Source: an uncultured Acidobacteriota bacterium
GTDB lineage: Bacteria > Acidobacteriota > Terriglobia > Bryobacterales > Bryobacteraceae
Assembly: GCA_902826685.1 (NCBI GenBank)
Contig: CADEFT010000018.1
Location: 78,961 to 142,960 of the forward strand
Length of the DNA stretch: 64,000 nucleotides
Direction of reading: 5' to 3'
The notes below the pieces were generated by a model, which was not told the DNA's origin, made no database searches, and was given only the letters and a program-made list of their open reading frames with translations. This document shows, piece by piece, positions 26,379 through 35,801 of the stretch (position 1 is its first letter; the number at the start of each line of letters is the position of its first letter). The translations under genes were made by a program, and so were the position numbers.

Positions 26379-28469
26379 ATGCGCCACGTACGGACACTCA
26401 CCGCTTTCCTCATCATCCCCCAACTTCTGTTGCCGGCCCATGTAACACGGGACGGCAACTCCTGGACTCTCACCAGCAACGTGACCGAATGCCGCTTTGT
26501 CCTGACTGAGCGCAACACGTTTGAGATGGACTCCATCCGGCTTCCCATCATCGGTGAGGCATGGACCGCAGGTGCTCTGCCCTCTTCGCCGGTTCGCTTC
26601 GCCGCCGATGGCGTGCGGATCGACGCTTCCACACCGCTGCGCCTGATTACCGAGAATGTGGAGCGGCTGGACCGGAACAACGGCGTCCGTCTGAACCTTG
26701 AGTTTGATGAACTGCGCGGCGGCCTGCGCCTTTTGGTGTCGCTGGAGCTTTATGACGACCGGCAGGTGCTGCGGTCGAGCGTTCGGGTAAAGAACGTGAC
26801 CGGCACTGCCCGCGTCATCGAAATGGCGGACATGCTTCCCTGGGCACTGGTGGAATCGGGTCCCGGGCCGCGTCTGATGCGCGTGAATCAATGGTCGGTG
26901 CTGCCTCCGGCGCGTAATTTCGAAGTGAGCCGGACTCCGCTGGAAAACGGCCAACCGGTCACCCTCCAATCTGGCGCGGGCCAACCGGAATGCACCTGGC
27001 TCGCCACACGGGCCGAGAATGGACGCGGACTGTTTGCGGGTTGGGAATTCGATGGCCGCGTGCGCGCCACCGTGCGCTACGACTCCGATTCGCGGCAACT
27101 GAACCTGGCGGCGGAGATTTCCGACCTCCATCATCCTTTGAATCCGGGCGACGAGTTTCAGATTCCGCCCGCATTCCTGGGTGTCTATCGCGGCGACTGG
27201 GACGAGCCCGGCTTCCGGACACAGCGTTTCGTCGAGGACGTACTGGCGAAGCCTTCACCCGATAAGACTCGCTTCCCTTACGTGGTTTGGGATTCCTGGG
27301 GCTACGGCGAGGACATCGACGAACGGCTGCTGCGAAGAAACGCGGAGATCGCCGCGCGCATCGGCGTGGAGCTGTTCATTGTCGACCTTGGCTGGGCGCG
27401 CGATATCGGCGATTGGCGGGAAGATCCGTCGAAGTTTCCCTCCGGGCTGCGCAATCTATCCGATTACGTGCACTCACTGGGCATGAAGTTCGGCTTGCAC
27501 GTGGCACCGGCCGACGTGGCGGCGGATTCCGAAGTCGCGGCGCTTCATCCCGACTGGCTGGCCACGGAGACCTTCGAATACTTCGGCGCCAAGCCGCTGT
27601 GTCTGTCGCACAAACCGGCGCAGCAATGGATCGTGAATCAGGTGCTGGGCGTCATTGACCGTTATGGCGTCGATTGGATCCTGCAGGACGGAGAGCACAT
27701 GATCAAGCGCTGCACGCGCAGCGGCCACACGCACGATCCGCTCGACAGCAATTACTCGAATTCGATGGATGGGTTGAACCAGGTGCTCGACCAGGTGCAG
27801 CGGGCGCGGCCCGGGGTTTCGTGGGAAAACTGCGCTAACGGCGGCAGCATGATGACGTTCAACATGGTGAAGTACTACGTCACTTCGATCACCAACGACG
27901 CTTCCGGCGCGCTTTCGTCGCGGCAGGCGGCTTACGGCGCGACGTTCCCCTTCCCGCCGCGCTACACCGACCGCTACATGCCGGAGCAAGCTACCGACGC
28001 CTACACCACGCGCAGCTATATGTTCGGCGGGCCGTGGATCTTCATGAACCGGCTGGTGGAGGCGGTGCCGGAAGAGCTGGAGTGGGCGGCGTCGGAGATC
28101 GCCGCGTTCAAGACCATCCGCGGTGTGACGCGCGACGGCAAGGTCTATCACCTCACAGGCGCCCCGGCGGACCGGCGCACCGATGCGATCGAAAGCTACA
28201 GCGCGGATACCGATTCGGCGGTGGCGGTGGTGACCAGGGAGAACGCCGCGAACTCCGTCTTCCCGCTGCGCCTGGCCGGTCTGGCGCCCGGCCGCACCTA
28301 TCGCGTTCACTTCCAGGATGACCGCCGCGTGCTCCATATGACCGGCGAGCAGTTGGCGCGTACGGGCGTGCCGGTCTATTTCGATACCGGGCGCGATGCC
28401 GAAATCGTCTACGCCGAGCCCGATTCCATGTTCACGTCAGAGACTCGCACCAGCGCTTCACGTCATTGA
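26379..28469 (+). CDS. Exported GH36-like alpha-galactosidase family protein
   Basis: A 696-residue protein with a signal peptide (about residues 1-22). It has the GH36 layout: N-terminal beta supersandwich (residues 25-290), TIM barrel beginning FPYVVWDSWGYGEDID, and a C-terminal beta domain. The nucleophile Asp is probably in VDWILQDGEHM (about residue 434) and the acid/base Asp in SITNDASG (about 508), after the CANGGSM motif that replaces the usual CSGGG. It likely releases alpha-galactosyl or related residues from plant-type oligosaccharides in the periplasm. Its last 38 bp overlap the convergent helicase gene. Confidence 0.8.
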   Translation: MRHVRTLTAFLIIPQLLLPAHVTRDGNSWTLTSNVTECRFVLTERNTFEMDSIRLPIIGEAWTAGALPSSPVRFAADGVRIDASTPLRLITENVERLDRNNGVRLNLEFDELRGGLRLLVSLELYDDRQVLRSSVRVKNVTGTARVIEMADMLPWALVESGPGPRLMRVNQWSVLPPARNFEVSRTPLENGQPVTLQSGAGQPECTWLATRAENGRGLFAGWEFDGRVRATVRYDSDSRQLNLAAEISDLHHPLNPGDEFQIPPAFLGVYRGDWDEPGFRTQRFVEDVLAKPSPDKTRFPYVVWDSWGYGEDIDERLLRRNAEIAARIGVELFIVDLGWARDIGDWREDPSKFPSGLRNLSDYVHSLGMKFGLHVAPADVAADSEVAALHPDWLATETFEYFGAKPLCLSHKPAQQWIVNQVLGVIDRYGVDWILQDGEHMIKRCTRSGHTHDPLDSNYSNSMDGLNQVLDQVQRARPGVSWENCANGGSMMTFNMVKYYVTSITNDASGALSSRQAAYGATFPFPPRYTDRYMPEQATDAYTTRSYMFGGPWIFMNRLVEAVPEELEWAASEIAAFKTIRGVTRDGKVYHLTGAPADRRTDAIESYSADTDSAVAVVTRENAANSVFPLRLAGLAPGRTYRVHFQDDRRVLHMTGEQLARTGVPVYFDTGRDAEIVYAEPDSMFTSETRTSASRH

Positions 28470-30390
28470 AGTCGAGCGTGAAGGCGTAGTCCGGCAGGCT
28501 ATCGAAGAAAATCTGCCCGTAGCGCTGGCGGGTGATGCGATTGTCGAGGAGCGCAAGCACACCGCGATCCGTCCTCGACCGGATCAAACGCCCGAAGCCC
28601 TGTTTCAGAGCGATGGCCGCCTGCGGAATCTGATACTCGCGGAACGGCTCGCCGCCCGATTCGCGAATCTGGCGGATGCGCGCTTCCACCACCGGATCGC
28701 TTGGCACCGTGAACGGCAGCTTGTCGATGATGACGCAGCTCAACTGATCGCCCGGCACGTCCACGCCCTGCCAGAAAGCCGACGTGGCAAACAGCACGGC
28801 ATTGGGAGTGGAACGAAACTCTTCGAGCAGCGCATGCCTGGGCCCGGTGCCTTGCAGCAGACACGGGTACTCGATGGCCGCCGATATCCGGTCATGCAAG
28901 AGCCTCATCTGCTGGTAGCTGGTGAAGAGCACGAACGCGCGGCCCCTGGTGGCGCGCAGCAGACGCAATACTTCTTCGGAAGCCGAGGCGGTGAAGGCCG
29001 CGTTGCGCGGGTCCGGCAGATGTTGCGGGACGTAGAGCAGCGCCTGTTCGCCGTATTGGAACTGGCTGGCGACAGCTTCGGTGCGCGCCCCGGGCACGCC
29101 CAGCCGCGTCTTGACGAAATCGAAATCGCCCGCTACGGTAAGCGTCGCCGAGGTCAGAATCACCGTATCGATGCGCTCGAACAGTTTTGAGGAAAGCAGC
29201 GGCGCGACGTCGATGGGCGTGGCCTGCAGGTAGACGCCGCGGTTGCGGCGTTCGAGCCAATAGACGAAGGTTGGGTCGGCGGCCGGCATCCAGAATTCGA
29301 GTGCGCGATGCAGTTCGCGCGCGCGGCGCAGCAGAGGCAACACCTCTTCCGGCGCGTCCTTCACCAGTTCGAGATGGGTCCACGCCAGTTCGAGTCCGTG
29401 GAGCAGGTCGGCGTATTTGTCCTGGTGCTCGGCCAGAAACGCGCTCTGCTCGCGGAAGCCGGTGCGGCCATCGCCTTCGCCGAACAACGAGAAGAAATAG
29501 GCGGCGGCATCCTGCAGTTGGATGATGACGCGATCGAGTTCCTCCGATCCGAAGTTTTTGCGCCGCGCGGTGGCGCTCATGTCGCGCAGCAAGTCGGTGA
29601 ACTGGTAGTTGCTGACGCTGAGCCCGAAGTATTCGCCGGCTACCGCCTCGACTTCGTGCGCTTCATCGAGAATGACGGCCGTGTAGTCGGGCAGAATGCC
29701 GCCGAAGTCGTCTTCCTTCATCGCCAGGTCGGCGCACAACAGATGATGATTGACGATGATGACGTCGCTTTCATGGGCGCGCTGGTGCATCTGCGTAATG
29801 AAGCACCGCTGGTATTGCGCGCATTTCTGCCCCGTGCAAAGCTCGCGGCGCGCGTCGAGCTTCGCCCAGGCGGAGCTCGACTCGGGCAGCTTCTTGATCT
29901 CGGCGCGGTCGCCGGTTTCGGTGGTCTGTTCCCAGTCGCGAATGATCTGGAAATCGGCGACCTCCTGAAGCCCTTCGAGCATGGGAGTCTTCTCGGCGTC
30001 GTAAAGCTTCTGCCGGCACAGAAAGTTGCTGCGCCCCTTCATGTAACAGACGCTGAGCGGCTGTTCGAAATGCTGTTGCAGAAAGGGGACGTCTTTGTAG
30101 TAAAGCTGTTCCTGCAGGTTCTTAGTGCCGGTGGAGACCACCACGCGGCGGCCGGAAAGAATCGCCGGCACCAGGTAGGCGAGGGTCTTGCCGGTGCCCG
30201 TTCCGGCTTCGACGATCAGGTGGCGCCGGTCTTCGAGGGCGGACTCGACCGCCTCCGCCATCTCCAGTTGCCCGCGCCGGAATTCGAAGTTCGGGTGCCA
30301 CCGGGAAAGCGTTCCGCGCGGTCCGAAAAACGATCGGGCGGAATCCGGGGCCGTGCTGCCGCGGCTGGGGGATTGAGACGACGCCGACAA
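28432..30390 (-). CDS. dinG: DinG/XPD-family ATP-dependent DNA helicase
   Basis: A 652-residue superfamily 2 helicase. Motif I is EAGTGTGKTLAY (about residues 61-72) and motif II is LDEAHEVEAVAGEY (about 241). Four cysteines between them (NFLC, ELCTGQKC, YQRC) form the iron-sulfur cluster set of XPD/DinG enzymes. The C-terminal RecA domain ends with QGFGRLIRSRTDRG (motif VI). It unwinds DNA 5' to 3' and resolves R-loops, D-loops or G-quadruplexes. It carries no exonuclease domain, unlike the Bacillus form. Confidence 0.9.
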   Translation of the reverse strand: MSASSQSPSRGSTAPDSARSFFGPRGTLSRWHPNFEFRRGQLEMAEAVESALEDRRHLIVEAGTGTGKTLAYLVPAILSGRRVVVSTGTKNLQEQLYYKDVPFLQQHFEQPLSVCYMKGRSNFLCRQKLYDAEKTPMLEGLQEVADFQIIRDWEQTTETGDRAEIKKLPESSSAWAKLDARRELCTGQKCAQYQRCFITQMHQRAHESDVIIVNHHLLCADLAMKEDDFGGILPDYTAVILDEAHEVEAVAGEYFGLSVSNYQFTDLLRDMSATARRKNFGSEELDRVIIQLQDAAAYFFSLFGEGDGRTGFREQSAFLAEHQDKYADLLHGLELAWTHLELVKDAPEEVLPLLRRARELHRALEFWMPAADPTFVYWLERRNRGVYLQATPIDVAPLLSSKLFERIDTVILTSATLTVAGDFDFVKTRLGVPGARTEAVASQFQYGEQALLYVPQHLPDPRNAAFTASASEEVLRLLRATRGRAFVLFTSYQQMRLLHDRISAAIEYPCLLQGTGPRHALLEEFRSTPNAVLFATSAFWQGVDVPGDQLSCVIIDKLPFTVPSDPVVEARIRQIRESGGEPFREYQIPQAAIALKQGFGRLIRSRTDRGVLALLDNRITRQRYGQIFFDSLPDYAFTLDFNDVKRWCESLT

Positions 30391-30434
30391 GGTAATTTCA
30401 GTATAAGGGTGGCCCGCACGTTATCATCGAAAGC

Positions 30435-31238
30435 ATGTTTGGGATGATACTGGCGCTTTCCCTCACCGCGCAGGACAACACGCTGACACCCGCCGAGAAG
30501 AAAGCCGGATGGACTTTATTGTTTGACGGCAGAACGTTTCGCGGATGGCTGGCTCCGGCCCGGCGCAAGCCGCCCGGCGATTCGTGGAAGATCGCCGATG
30601 GCACCATTGCCACGGTGGCGAAACCGAAGATCCGCGAGGATCTGGTCACCGTGCGCCACTATGGCGATTTCGAGTTGGCCTTCGATTGGAAAGTGGCCGC
30701 GGGCGGCAACAGCGGATTGAAGTACGCCATTCAGGATTTCATCCTGATCGACGAACGGCACCGGCGCAAGGAGCTACCGTTTGAGCAGCAGATTGCCTGG
30801 GAACTGAACCACAAGCAGAGCCGTCGCGGCGCCGTGGACCCGGCCTCGGGAAGCGAGGAGTATGTGGTGGGCTTCGAATACCAGATGATCGACGACGGGG
30901 CGCATGCCGACGCTCAGCGCGGCAAGGTCTATCAATCGGGCGCGCTGTACAGCATGCTGGCTCCTTCGCTCAAGGCCGCGCGTCCGCCGGGGGAGTGGAA
31001 TCAGGGCCGCCTCGTCAAGCGTGGCGCGCATATCGAACATTGGCTCAACGGGGTGAAAGTGCTCGACGACACGCTCGAAAATGCCGCCATCGCGGAGATG
31101 GCCGCCAAGCGCTGGAAGGATGTACCGGAAGTGAAGCGCATGCTGGCCGAGCGTCCGAGGAAGCGTGGCCCGATCTCCCTTCAGAATCACAACGACGCGG
31201 CCTGGTTCAAGAACCTCAAGATCCGCGCCTTGCGGTAG
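30435..31238 (+). CDS. DUF1080 (3-keto-disaccharide hydrolase-like) secreted protein
   Basis: A 267-residue protein with a short signal (about 14 residues) and one DUF1080 domain: GWTLLFDGRTFRGWLAP, DGTIATV, LVTVRHYGDFELAFDWKV and a long GGNSGLKYA loop, the usual laminarinase-like beta jelly roll. Some family members cleave 3-keto-glucosides; others are thought to bind glycans. It lies divergent to dinG with a 44-bp gap. Confidence 0.85.
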   Translation: MFGMILALSLTAQDNTLTPAEKKAGWTLLFDGRTFRGWLAPARRKPPGDSWKIADGTIATVAKPKIREDLVTVRHYGDFELAFDWKVAAGGNSGLKYAIQDFILIDERHRRKELPFEQQIAWELNHKQSRRGAVDPASGSEEYVVGFEYQMIDDGAHADAQRGKVYQSGALYSMLAPSLKAARPPGEWNQGRLVKRGAHIEHWLNGVKVLDDTLENAAIAEMAAKRWKDVPEVKRMLAERPRKRGPISLQNHNDAAWFKNLKIRALR

Positions 31239-31246
31239 TTCTAAGT

Positions 31247-31267
31247 GTGTGTAAACTAATTACACAC
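31247..31267. promoter_or_regulatory. 8-bp perfect inverted repeat (possible operator) before unknown gene
   Basis: GTGTGTAA, five bases, TTACACAC, ending 4 bp before the ATG at 31272. A protein bound here or a hairpin in the mRNA would block translation initiation, and no SD site is visible. It also lies only 8 bp after the DUF1080 stop, so it could serve as a weak terminator, though no T-run follows. Confidence 0.4.
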
Positions 31268-31271
31268 TGAA

Positions 31272-32321
31272 ATGAACGAAAGAATTCTGCTGCGCTTTTT
31301 CCACGAGGATTTGCCCGTCGAGATTACGTCGGTGCATCCCGATCACGGTATCGTGCTCGGTGGCGAGACCAGCGATTTTCCCATCGCCGGCGGCCTGGCC
31401 GTTTTCCCGGCCTCCGACACCATTTCCCAGAATGCGTTCAAGCGTATCGCGATGATCGAAGACTGGCGCGACGGGAAGTTTCGCGTTCGCGTCGACCGGT
31501 TGGGCGACCGGCTCGTGCTGACGGGCGGCGGAACCCGCCAGCCGCAAAAGAATCTGCCGGCCATCGGCTATACGGTCGACGTGCGGCTGAAGGATGTCAA
31601 GCTGCAGCGCGAGCGGTTTCAGTTCCGGCTGGCGGAGGCGGGCACTCAGGAGTTGGATATCCGGATCCTGGAACCGAAGAAAGTGAAGTTTGCCGATCTC
31701 AAGAAATATGACGACCAGACGCGGCGCATTGTCACCGACCCGCAATCCATACTCGATGGCGCGGCCGTGCCCGACTGGCTGCAACGGCCGGCGGTGCGTG
31801 GGGCGCGCAAGGTGTGTCTGTTGAACCTGCTGGCACAATTGCGCGCGCTGCCGGATCCACGGGAATCGTTGAGTGCCGAGGTGGCGAGCGTACTGCTGGC
31901 GTCGATCGACCGCATCGTGGTCGGCGTGGGCGGCGACTTTCTGGCCCGGATGCGCGAATTGACCAGGGGCGGCGATCCGGCGTTCGGCGAGGATTCGGGG
32001 CCGATTCATCCCACTCACTTTCATACGCGGGACCGGGTGGTGGGTGACGGCGCGTCTCAATACAAGCTCCATTCGTTCCGCCAGCGCGTGAGTCAGACTT
32101 CGATGCAGATCATCGTCGGCGAACCGCCGGCGGGCGCAGTCAATCCGCTGCATTATGCCGAGATCGACATCGACCTCGGCAACCCGGGCATCGATCTGGC
32201 GGGGTTCGGCGTGCACATGTTCGAGCTGATCACGCCCTCGGCCACCGATCATTTCCGGCTGGCTTCGAAAGTACCGCTCGATTTCCGCTATTACAGTTTT
32301 GTCAAAACGTCGAATGCGTAG
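31272..32321 (+). CDS. Conserved-looking protein of unknown function
   Basis: A 349-residue soluble protein with no signal peptide, membrane helix or motif I can assign. The first 120 residues look beta-rich (ILLRFFHEDLPVEITSVHPD, FRVRVDRLGDRLVLTGGG); a helical central part has many Arg and Leu; the end is beta-rich again with HPTHFHTRDRV near residue 240, where three histidines could bind a metal. Coding bias matches neighbours, and the next gene starts inside its last codons, so it is a real gene. Function unknown. Confidence 0.6.
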   Translation: MNERILLRFFHEDLPVEITSVHPDHGIVLGGETSDFPIAGGLAVFPASDTISQNAFKRIAMIEDWRDGKFRVRVDRLGDRLVLTGGGTRQPQKNLPAIGYTVDVRLKDVKLQRERFQFRLAEAGTQELDIRILEPKKVKFADLKKYDDQTRRIVTDPQSILDGAAVPDWLQRPAVRGARKVCLLNLLAQLRALPDPRESLSAEVASVLLASIDRIVVGVGGDFLARMRELTRGGDPAFGEDSGPIHPTHFHTRDRVVGDGASQYKLHSFRQRVSQTSMQIIVGEPPAGAVNPLHYAEIDIDLGNPGIDLAGFGVHMFELITPSATDHFRLASKVPLDFRYYSFVKTSNA

Positions 32322-33324
32322 CGGGTTGGCACCGGCCGCCGTGAGCCTCTACGTTCTGCTCACGTCCTGTTCGGCTCATACATCTGCCTATCGCGTGCAA
32401 GGCTCGCGGATCCTGCCGCCGCAAGGCGCCAAACCGGAAGTGCACGCGGCTCGCAAGATGAAGAAGAAGGGATGCGACGTCGCCGGCGAGCCATTCGAAC
32501 TGGCGTGGAAGGGCCGTACCGCCGTCCTTCGGACGCATGGCGCGATCGACATGGAAGAAGCGGGCCGGATGCCGCTGGCGCTGCTTCAAGCGGTGGAGGA
32601 GTTCCGCCAATCAGTGCGGAAGCTTGAGACCAACGGCTGCCTGCGGGCTGGTGAAGCGGCCCCGCTGCTGGCCGGCCTGGCGGCTCAAGTGGCGTTGCCT
32701 TCGGCGCTCGCCTATGAATTGGTACATGCCTCGAGCCCGGCTCAGGGCTACATCGACATCGAGCATCCCTTTCAGTTGAAGCTTGTGCGCGCGGTGCGCA
32801 CGGGTGGGCAGATCACCGGCTTTGAGACGGCGCGGTACGCGGTGCGGCGTGGAGCGCTCACCCCCATCGGCCCGGAAAGCGAGCAGCTCCGTCTGGCGCC
32901 GCCCGCCGGCACCACGCATCTGCGGCTGTTCTTTCTGATCCGCCGCTCGCCGGCCGATCACGACGCGATCCTGGTTACGGCATCCGATTCGATCGCTCTC
33001 GACCGCGCGAGCGCCGCCATTAAACAGGAAGGCGAGAACTATTGCCGCGCGCATCCCGGCGTCTGCATCGTGGTGCCGCGCGAAGTCGGGCTTTCGGCCG
33101 AGTTGCCTATCCGCGCCAATGGCCGCATGGTCGGCGTACCGGTGCGGGGCACCGTCGCCGACGCGTTGCGCGAATCCGGCGTGCGCGATCCTATGTCCGT
33201 CGCCGGCACGCTGCGCCTCACACGGCCCTACAACGGCAAGCCGATTCCTGTACAATTTGATGCGGCCAGGCGCGATATCCTGAGCCTTATGCTCATTGGC
33301 GGAGAGGAACTCAACTGGCAATGA
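32314..33324 (+). CDS. Lipoprotein with possible SLBB/GfcC-like C-terminal domain
   Basis: A 336-residue protein; ATG 32314 overlaps the previous stop by 8 bp and gives a lipoprotein signal with LLTSC (Cys19). The middle part is Arg/Ala-rich and unassigned. The last 75 residues (VPVRGTVADALRESGVRD, LRLTRPYNGKPIPV, LIGGEELNW) resemble the SLBB-type domain at the end of GfcC/capsule proteins. If so, it may take part in surface polysaccharide export, but it is far from the EPS locus. It is coupled to the following dehydratase by an ATGA overlap. Confidence 0.5.
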   Translation: MRSGLAPAAVSLYVLLTSCSAHTSAYRVQGSRILPPQGAKPEVHAARKMKKKGCDVAGEPFELAWKGRTAVLRTHGAIDMEEAGRMPLALLQAVEEFRQSVRKLETNGCLRAGEAAPLLAGLAAQVALPSALAYELVHASSPAQGYIDIEHPFQLKLVRAVRTGGQITGFETARYAVRRGALTPIGPESEQLRLAPPAGTTHLRLFFLIRRSPADHDAILVTASDSIALDRASAAIKQEGENYCRAHPGVCIVVPREVGLSAELPIRANGRMVGVPVRGTVADALRESGVRDPMSVAGTLRLTRPYNGKPIPVQFDAARRDILSLMLIGGEELNWQ

Positions 33325-34553
33325 AACGCAGGGATTTTTTTCAAAGGACCATGGCGGCCGCGGGCGCGCCGATGCTGCAGGCCTCGGCGCAGGTCGGCAC
33401 CAAACCCGCCCTCAAGATTACAGACATCAAGACGTTCCTGGTGGGCGTCGGCGGCCGCAACCTGTGCTTCGTCAAGATTGAAACCGACCAGGGCATCCAC
33501 GGCATCGGCGAAGCCTACTCCGCCGGACCCGACGAAGCGACGATGGCGGTCATTCGCGATTTCAAAGGCTGGCTGGTTGGCCAGGATCCACGCAACGTGG
33601 AGCACCTGTTCAACATGATGTACAACTTCACGCGCTTTCCAGGCGGGCTGGTGGTGAACTCGGCCATCAGCGGCATTGAGCACGCGCTATGGGATATCGC
33701 GGGCAAGGCCGCCGGCCTGCCCGTTTACATGCTGCTGGGCGGCAAGGTGCGGGAAAAAATTCGCGTCTATCAGAGCGCCGGTGGGGAGTCGCCGCAGGCG
33801 GTGGCCGAATCGGCCAAGCGGATTGTGGAGAAGTACGGTTACACCGCGATCAAGATGCGTCCGCAGCCCAATCGCGACAACGCCCGCCCCTACAACGAAG
33901 TGACACGCATCGCCGGACAGCGCGTGAAGGCCGTACGCGATACGCTGGGGCCCGATGTGGACATCGGCTGCGACATCCATGCGCGGTTCTTCGAAATCTC
34001 GCGCGCGGTGCGGCTGGCCAAGGCCATCGAACCCTACAATCCGATGTGGCTTGAGGAGCCGCTGCGCCCGGAAAACGAGAACGCCATGGCGAAGCTCGCC
34101 GAGCAGGTGAACATCCCGCTCGCTTCGGGGGAATGCAATTACATGCGGCATGAGTTCCGCAAGCTGCTTGCCCTGCAGGCACTCGACATCGTGCAGCCGG
34201 ATATTTGCCTGTGCGGCGGTATTTGGGAGATGAAGAAGATCGCCTCCATGGCCGAGGCGCATTACGTGATGGTGGCGCCGCACAATCCGATGGGTCCGCT
34301 GGCCACGGCCGTGAACGTGCACTTTGCCGCTTCGACGCAGAATTTCTTCATCCTCGAATATCACGCCGACGACACGTCGCCGCGCAAGGATCTTTTGAAG
34401 GAGCCGCTGATGGTGAAGGATGGCTACATTCCCGTGCCCACTAAACCGGGCTGGGGCGTGGAGCTAAATGAAGAAGCCTTCCGCAGCTATCCCTCGAAAT
34501 CCTGGCATCGCGGATTCGACTATCGCGCCGACGGCAGCGTCGGCTACATTTGA
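33321..34553 (+). CDS. Exported DgoD-like galactonate/acid-sugar dehydratase (enolase superfamily)
   Basis: A 410-residue protein with a Tat leader (KRRDFFQRTMAAAGAP) and a full enolase-superfamily domain. Metal ligands: Asp in IGCDIHARF (about residue 215), Glu in WLEEPLRPEN (about 243), Glu in LASGECNY (about 269). The general acid/base His is in VAPHNPMGP (about 318) and a substrate-binding Lys in AIKMRP. This matches D-galactonate dehydratase relatives that make 2-keto-3-deoxy acids, but export of such an enzyme is unusual outside Acidobacteriota and Planctomycetota-type lineages. The TSUP gene starts on its stop codon. Confidence 0.82.
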   Translation: MKRRDFFQRTMAAAGAPMLQASAQVGTKPALKITDIKTFLVGVGGRNLCFVKIETDQGIHGIGEAYSAGPDEATMAVIRDFKGWLVGQDPRNVEHLFNMMYNFTRFPGGLVVNSAISGIEHALWDIAGKAAGLPVYMLLGGKVREKIRVYQSAGGESPQAVAESAKRIVEKYGYTAIKMRPQPNRDNARPYNEVTRIAGQRVKAVRDTLGPDVDIGCDIHARFFEISRAVRLAKAIEPYNPMWLEEPLRPENENAMAKLAEQVNIPLASGECNYMRHEFRKLLALQALDIVQPDICLCGGIWEMKKIASMAEAHYVMVAPHNPMGPLATAVNVHFAASTQNFFILEYHADDTSPRKDLLKEPLMVKDGYIPVPTKPGWGVELNEEAFRSYPSKSWHRGFDYRADGSVGYI

Positions 34554-35296
34554 TGCCCGACTTCGCGCTGTGGCGCTACGCGCTGGGGATGCTGTGTGCC
34601 TTCAACGTCGGCGTCGCCAAGACCGGCGTGCCGGGCATGGGCATCCTGGCGATTCCGCTGTTTGTGGTGGCAGTGGGCAACGCGCGGCTTTCGGCCGGAT
34701 GGCTGCTGCCGATTCTGCTGTTTGCCGATACCTTCGCCGTTTGGCACTTCCGCAAGCATCCGGCCGCGAACCGTTTGTTCGCGCTGCTGCCGTGGGTGGC
34801 GGTGGGAATGGCGGCGGGCGCGTGGCTGCTGGTTTACGACGATCGCGTGCTGCGGCCGGTGATCGGCGCCATCATCCTGACCATGCTGGTGCTGTTTCTT
34901 CTGCGCAAGAGGGCGGTGAATCCGCTGCCGGTGGAAGGCGTGGCGGCTTCGGGATTCTACGGCATCTTCGCGGGCTTTGCGACGATGGTGGCCAACGCCG
35001 CCGGACCGATCATGAATTTGTATCTGCTCACCAAGAAGCTGACGCGGGAGGAGTTTGTCGCCACCGGCGCCTGGTTTTTCTTCCTGGTGAACCTGAGTAA
35101 GATCCCGGTGTATTGGAAGCACGGGCTGATGAGCCAGTCGTCACTGCTGTTCGATTTGGCGATGGCTCCGGCGACGTTGGCCGGAGCGCTGGTGGGAAAG
35201 CGCCTGCTCACACGGATTCCGCAGCATGTGTTTGAAGCGGCGGTGATCGTGCTGTCGGTACTGGCGACGATTGTGTTGTTTATTCCGAACCGGTGA
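34553..35296 (+). CDS. TSUP (TauE/SafE) family permease
   Basis: A 247-residue membrane protein with about eight helices. Two repeat halves are visible, each beginning with a TSUP-type motif: CAFNVGVAKTGVPGMG (residues about 14-29) and FAGFATMVANAAGPI near residue 137. Such proteins move sulfite, sulfonates or other organic acids. Sharing a stop/start (TGATG) with the acid-sugar dehydratase suggests it may carry an acid sugar or related anion (inference). It is not closely similar to the two TSUP genes at 55-58 kb. Confidence 0.8.
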   Translation: MPDFALWRYALGMLCAFNVGVAKTGVPGMGILAIPLFVVAVGNARLSAGWLLPILLFADTFAVWHFRKHPAANRLFALLPWVAVGMAAGAWLLVYDDRVLRPVIGAIILTMLVLFLLRKRAVNPLPVEGVAASGFYGIFAGFATMVANAAGPIMNLYLLTKKLTREEFVATGAWFFFLVNLSKIPVYWKHGLMSQSSLLFDLAMAPATLAGALVGKRLLTRIPQHVFEAAVIVLSVLATIVLFIPNR

Positions 35297-35335
35297 GCTG
35301 TTCTCTGACCCTCCCATTGTTGTAATTGCAAGTAG

Positions 35336-35713
35336 ATGGAGATGAAAGAATCATTTGTCGGATCCACCGTGGCAATGTTCATGGGCGCTATTTCTGCGAT
35401 CGGCCAGCTACGGCACTGGCCAAATATTAACGAAGACAATATTTGGGGTGTTCTAACGGCCGTACTCGGAGCGCTTGCCTATCGTTCTGCCAAACAAACG
35501 CGGCTCGGCCTGAAAGGAGCAACAACTTGGAGGCGTGGCATGGAATTCTCGCTTCTGCTGATGGTTTGCTTCCCCATTTTCCCGGCAATGAAGGAAACTG
35601 ACGGGTTTGTGCATCGACCATGGTCTGCTGTGTTGATTCCGCTTTGGGCGGGTGCTGCGTACCTTATTATTCGGCGTATGAAAGTTGTACCGATGATTCC
35701 GAGCATCCGATAA
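35336..35713 (+). CDS. Small hypothetical membrane protein
   Basis: A 125-residue protein with three or four hydrophobic stretches (around residues 8-25, 38-50, 70-85 and 95-112) and a basic C-terminus. No family recognised. Base composition is AT-richer than the genes on its left, consistent with an accessory insert between 35.3 and 36.8 kb. Confidence 0.5.
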   Translation: MEMKESFVGSTVAMFMGAISAIGQLRHWPNINEDNIWGVLTAVLGALAYRSAKQTRLGLKGATTWRRGMEFSLLLMVCFPIFPAMKETDGFVHRPWSAVLIPLWAGAAYLIIRRMKVVPMIPSIR

Positions 35714-35801
35714 GCCGCGCCTGTGCGTCTAAAACATCGAGCGAAATTAACCAATCTGCCGCTCACGGAACTGGGTCAGCACGAAGCAACGAACAAGACC
35801 T

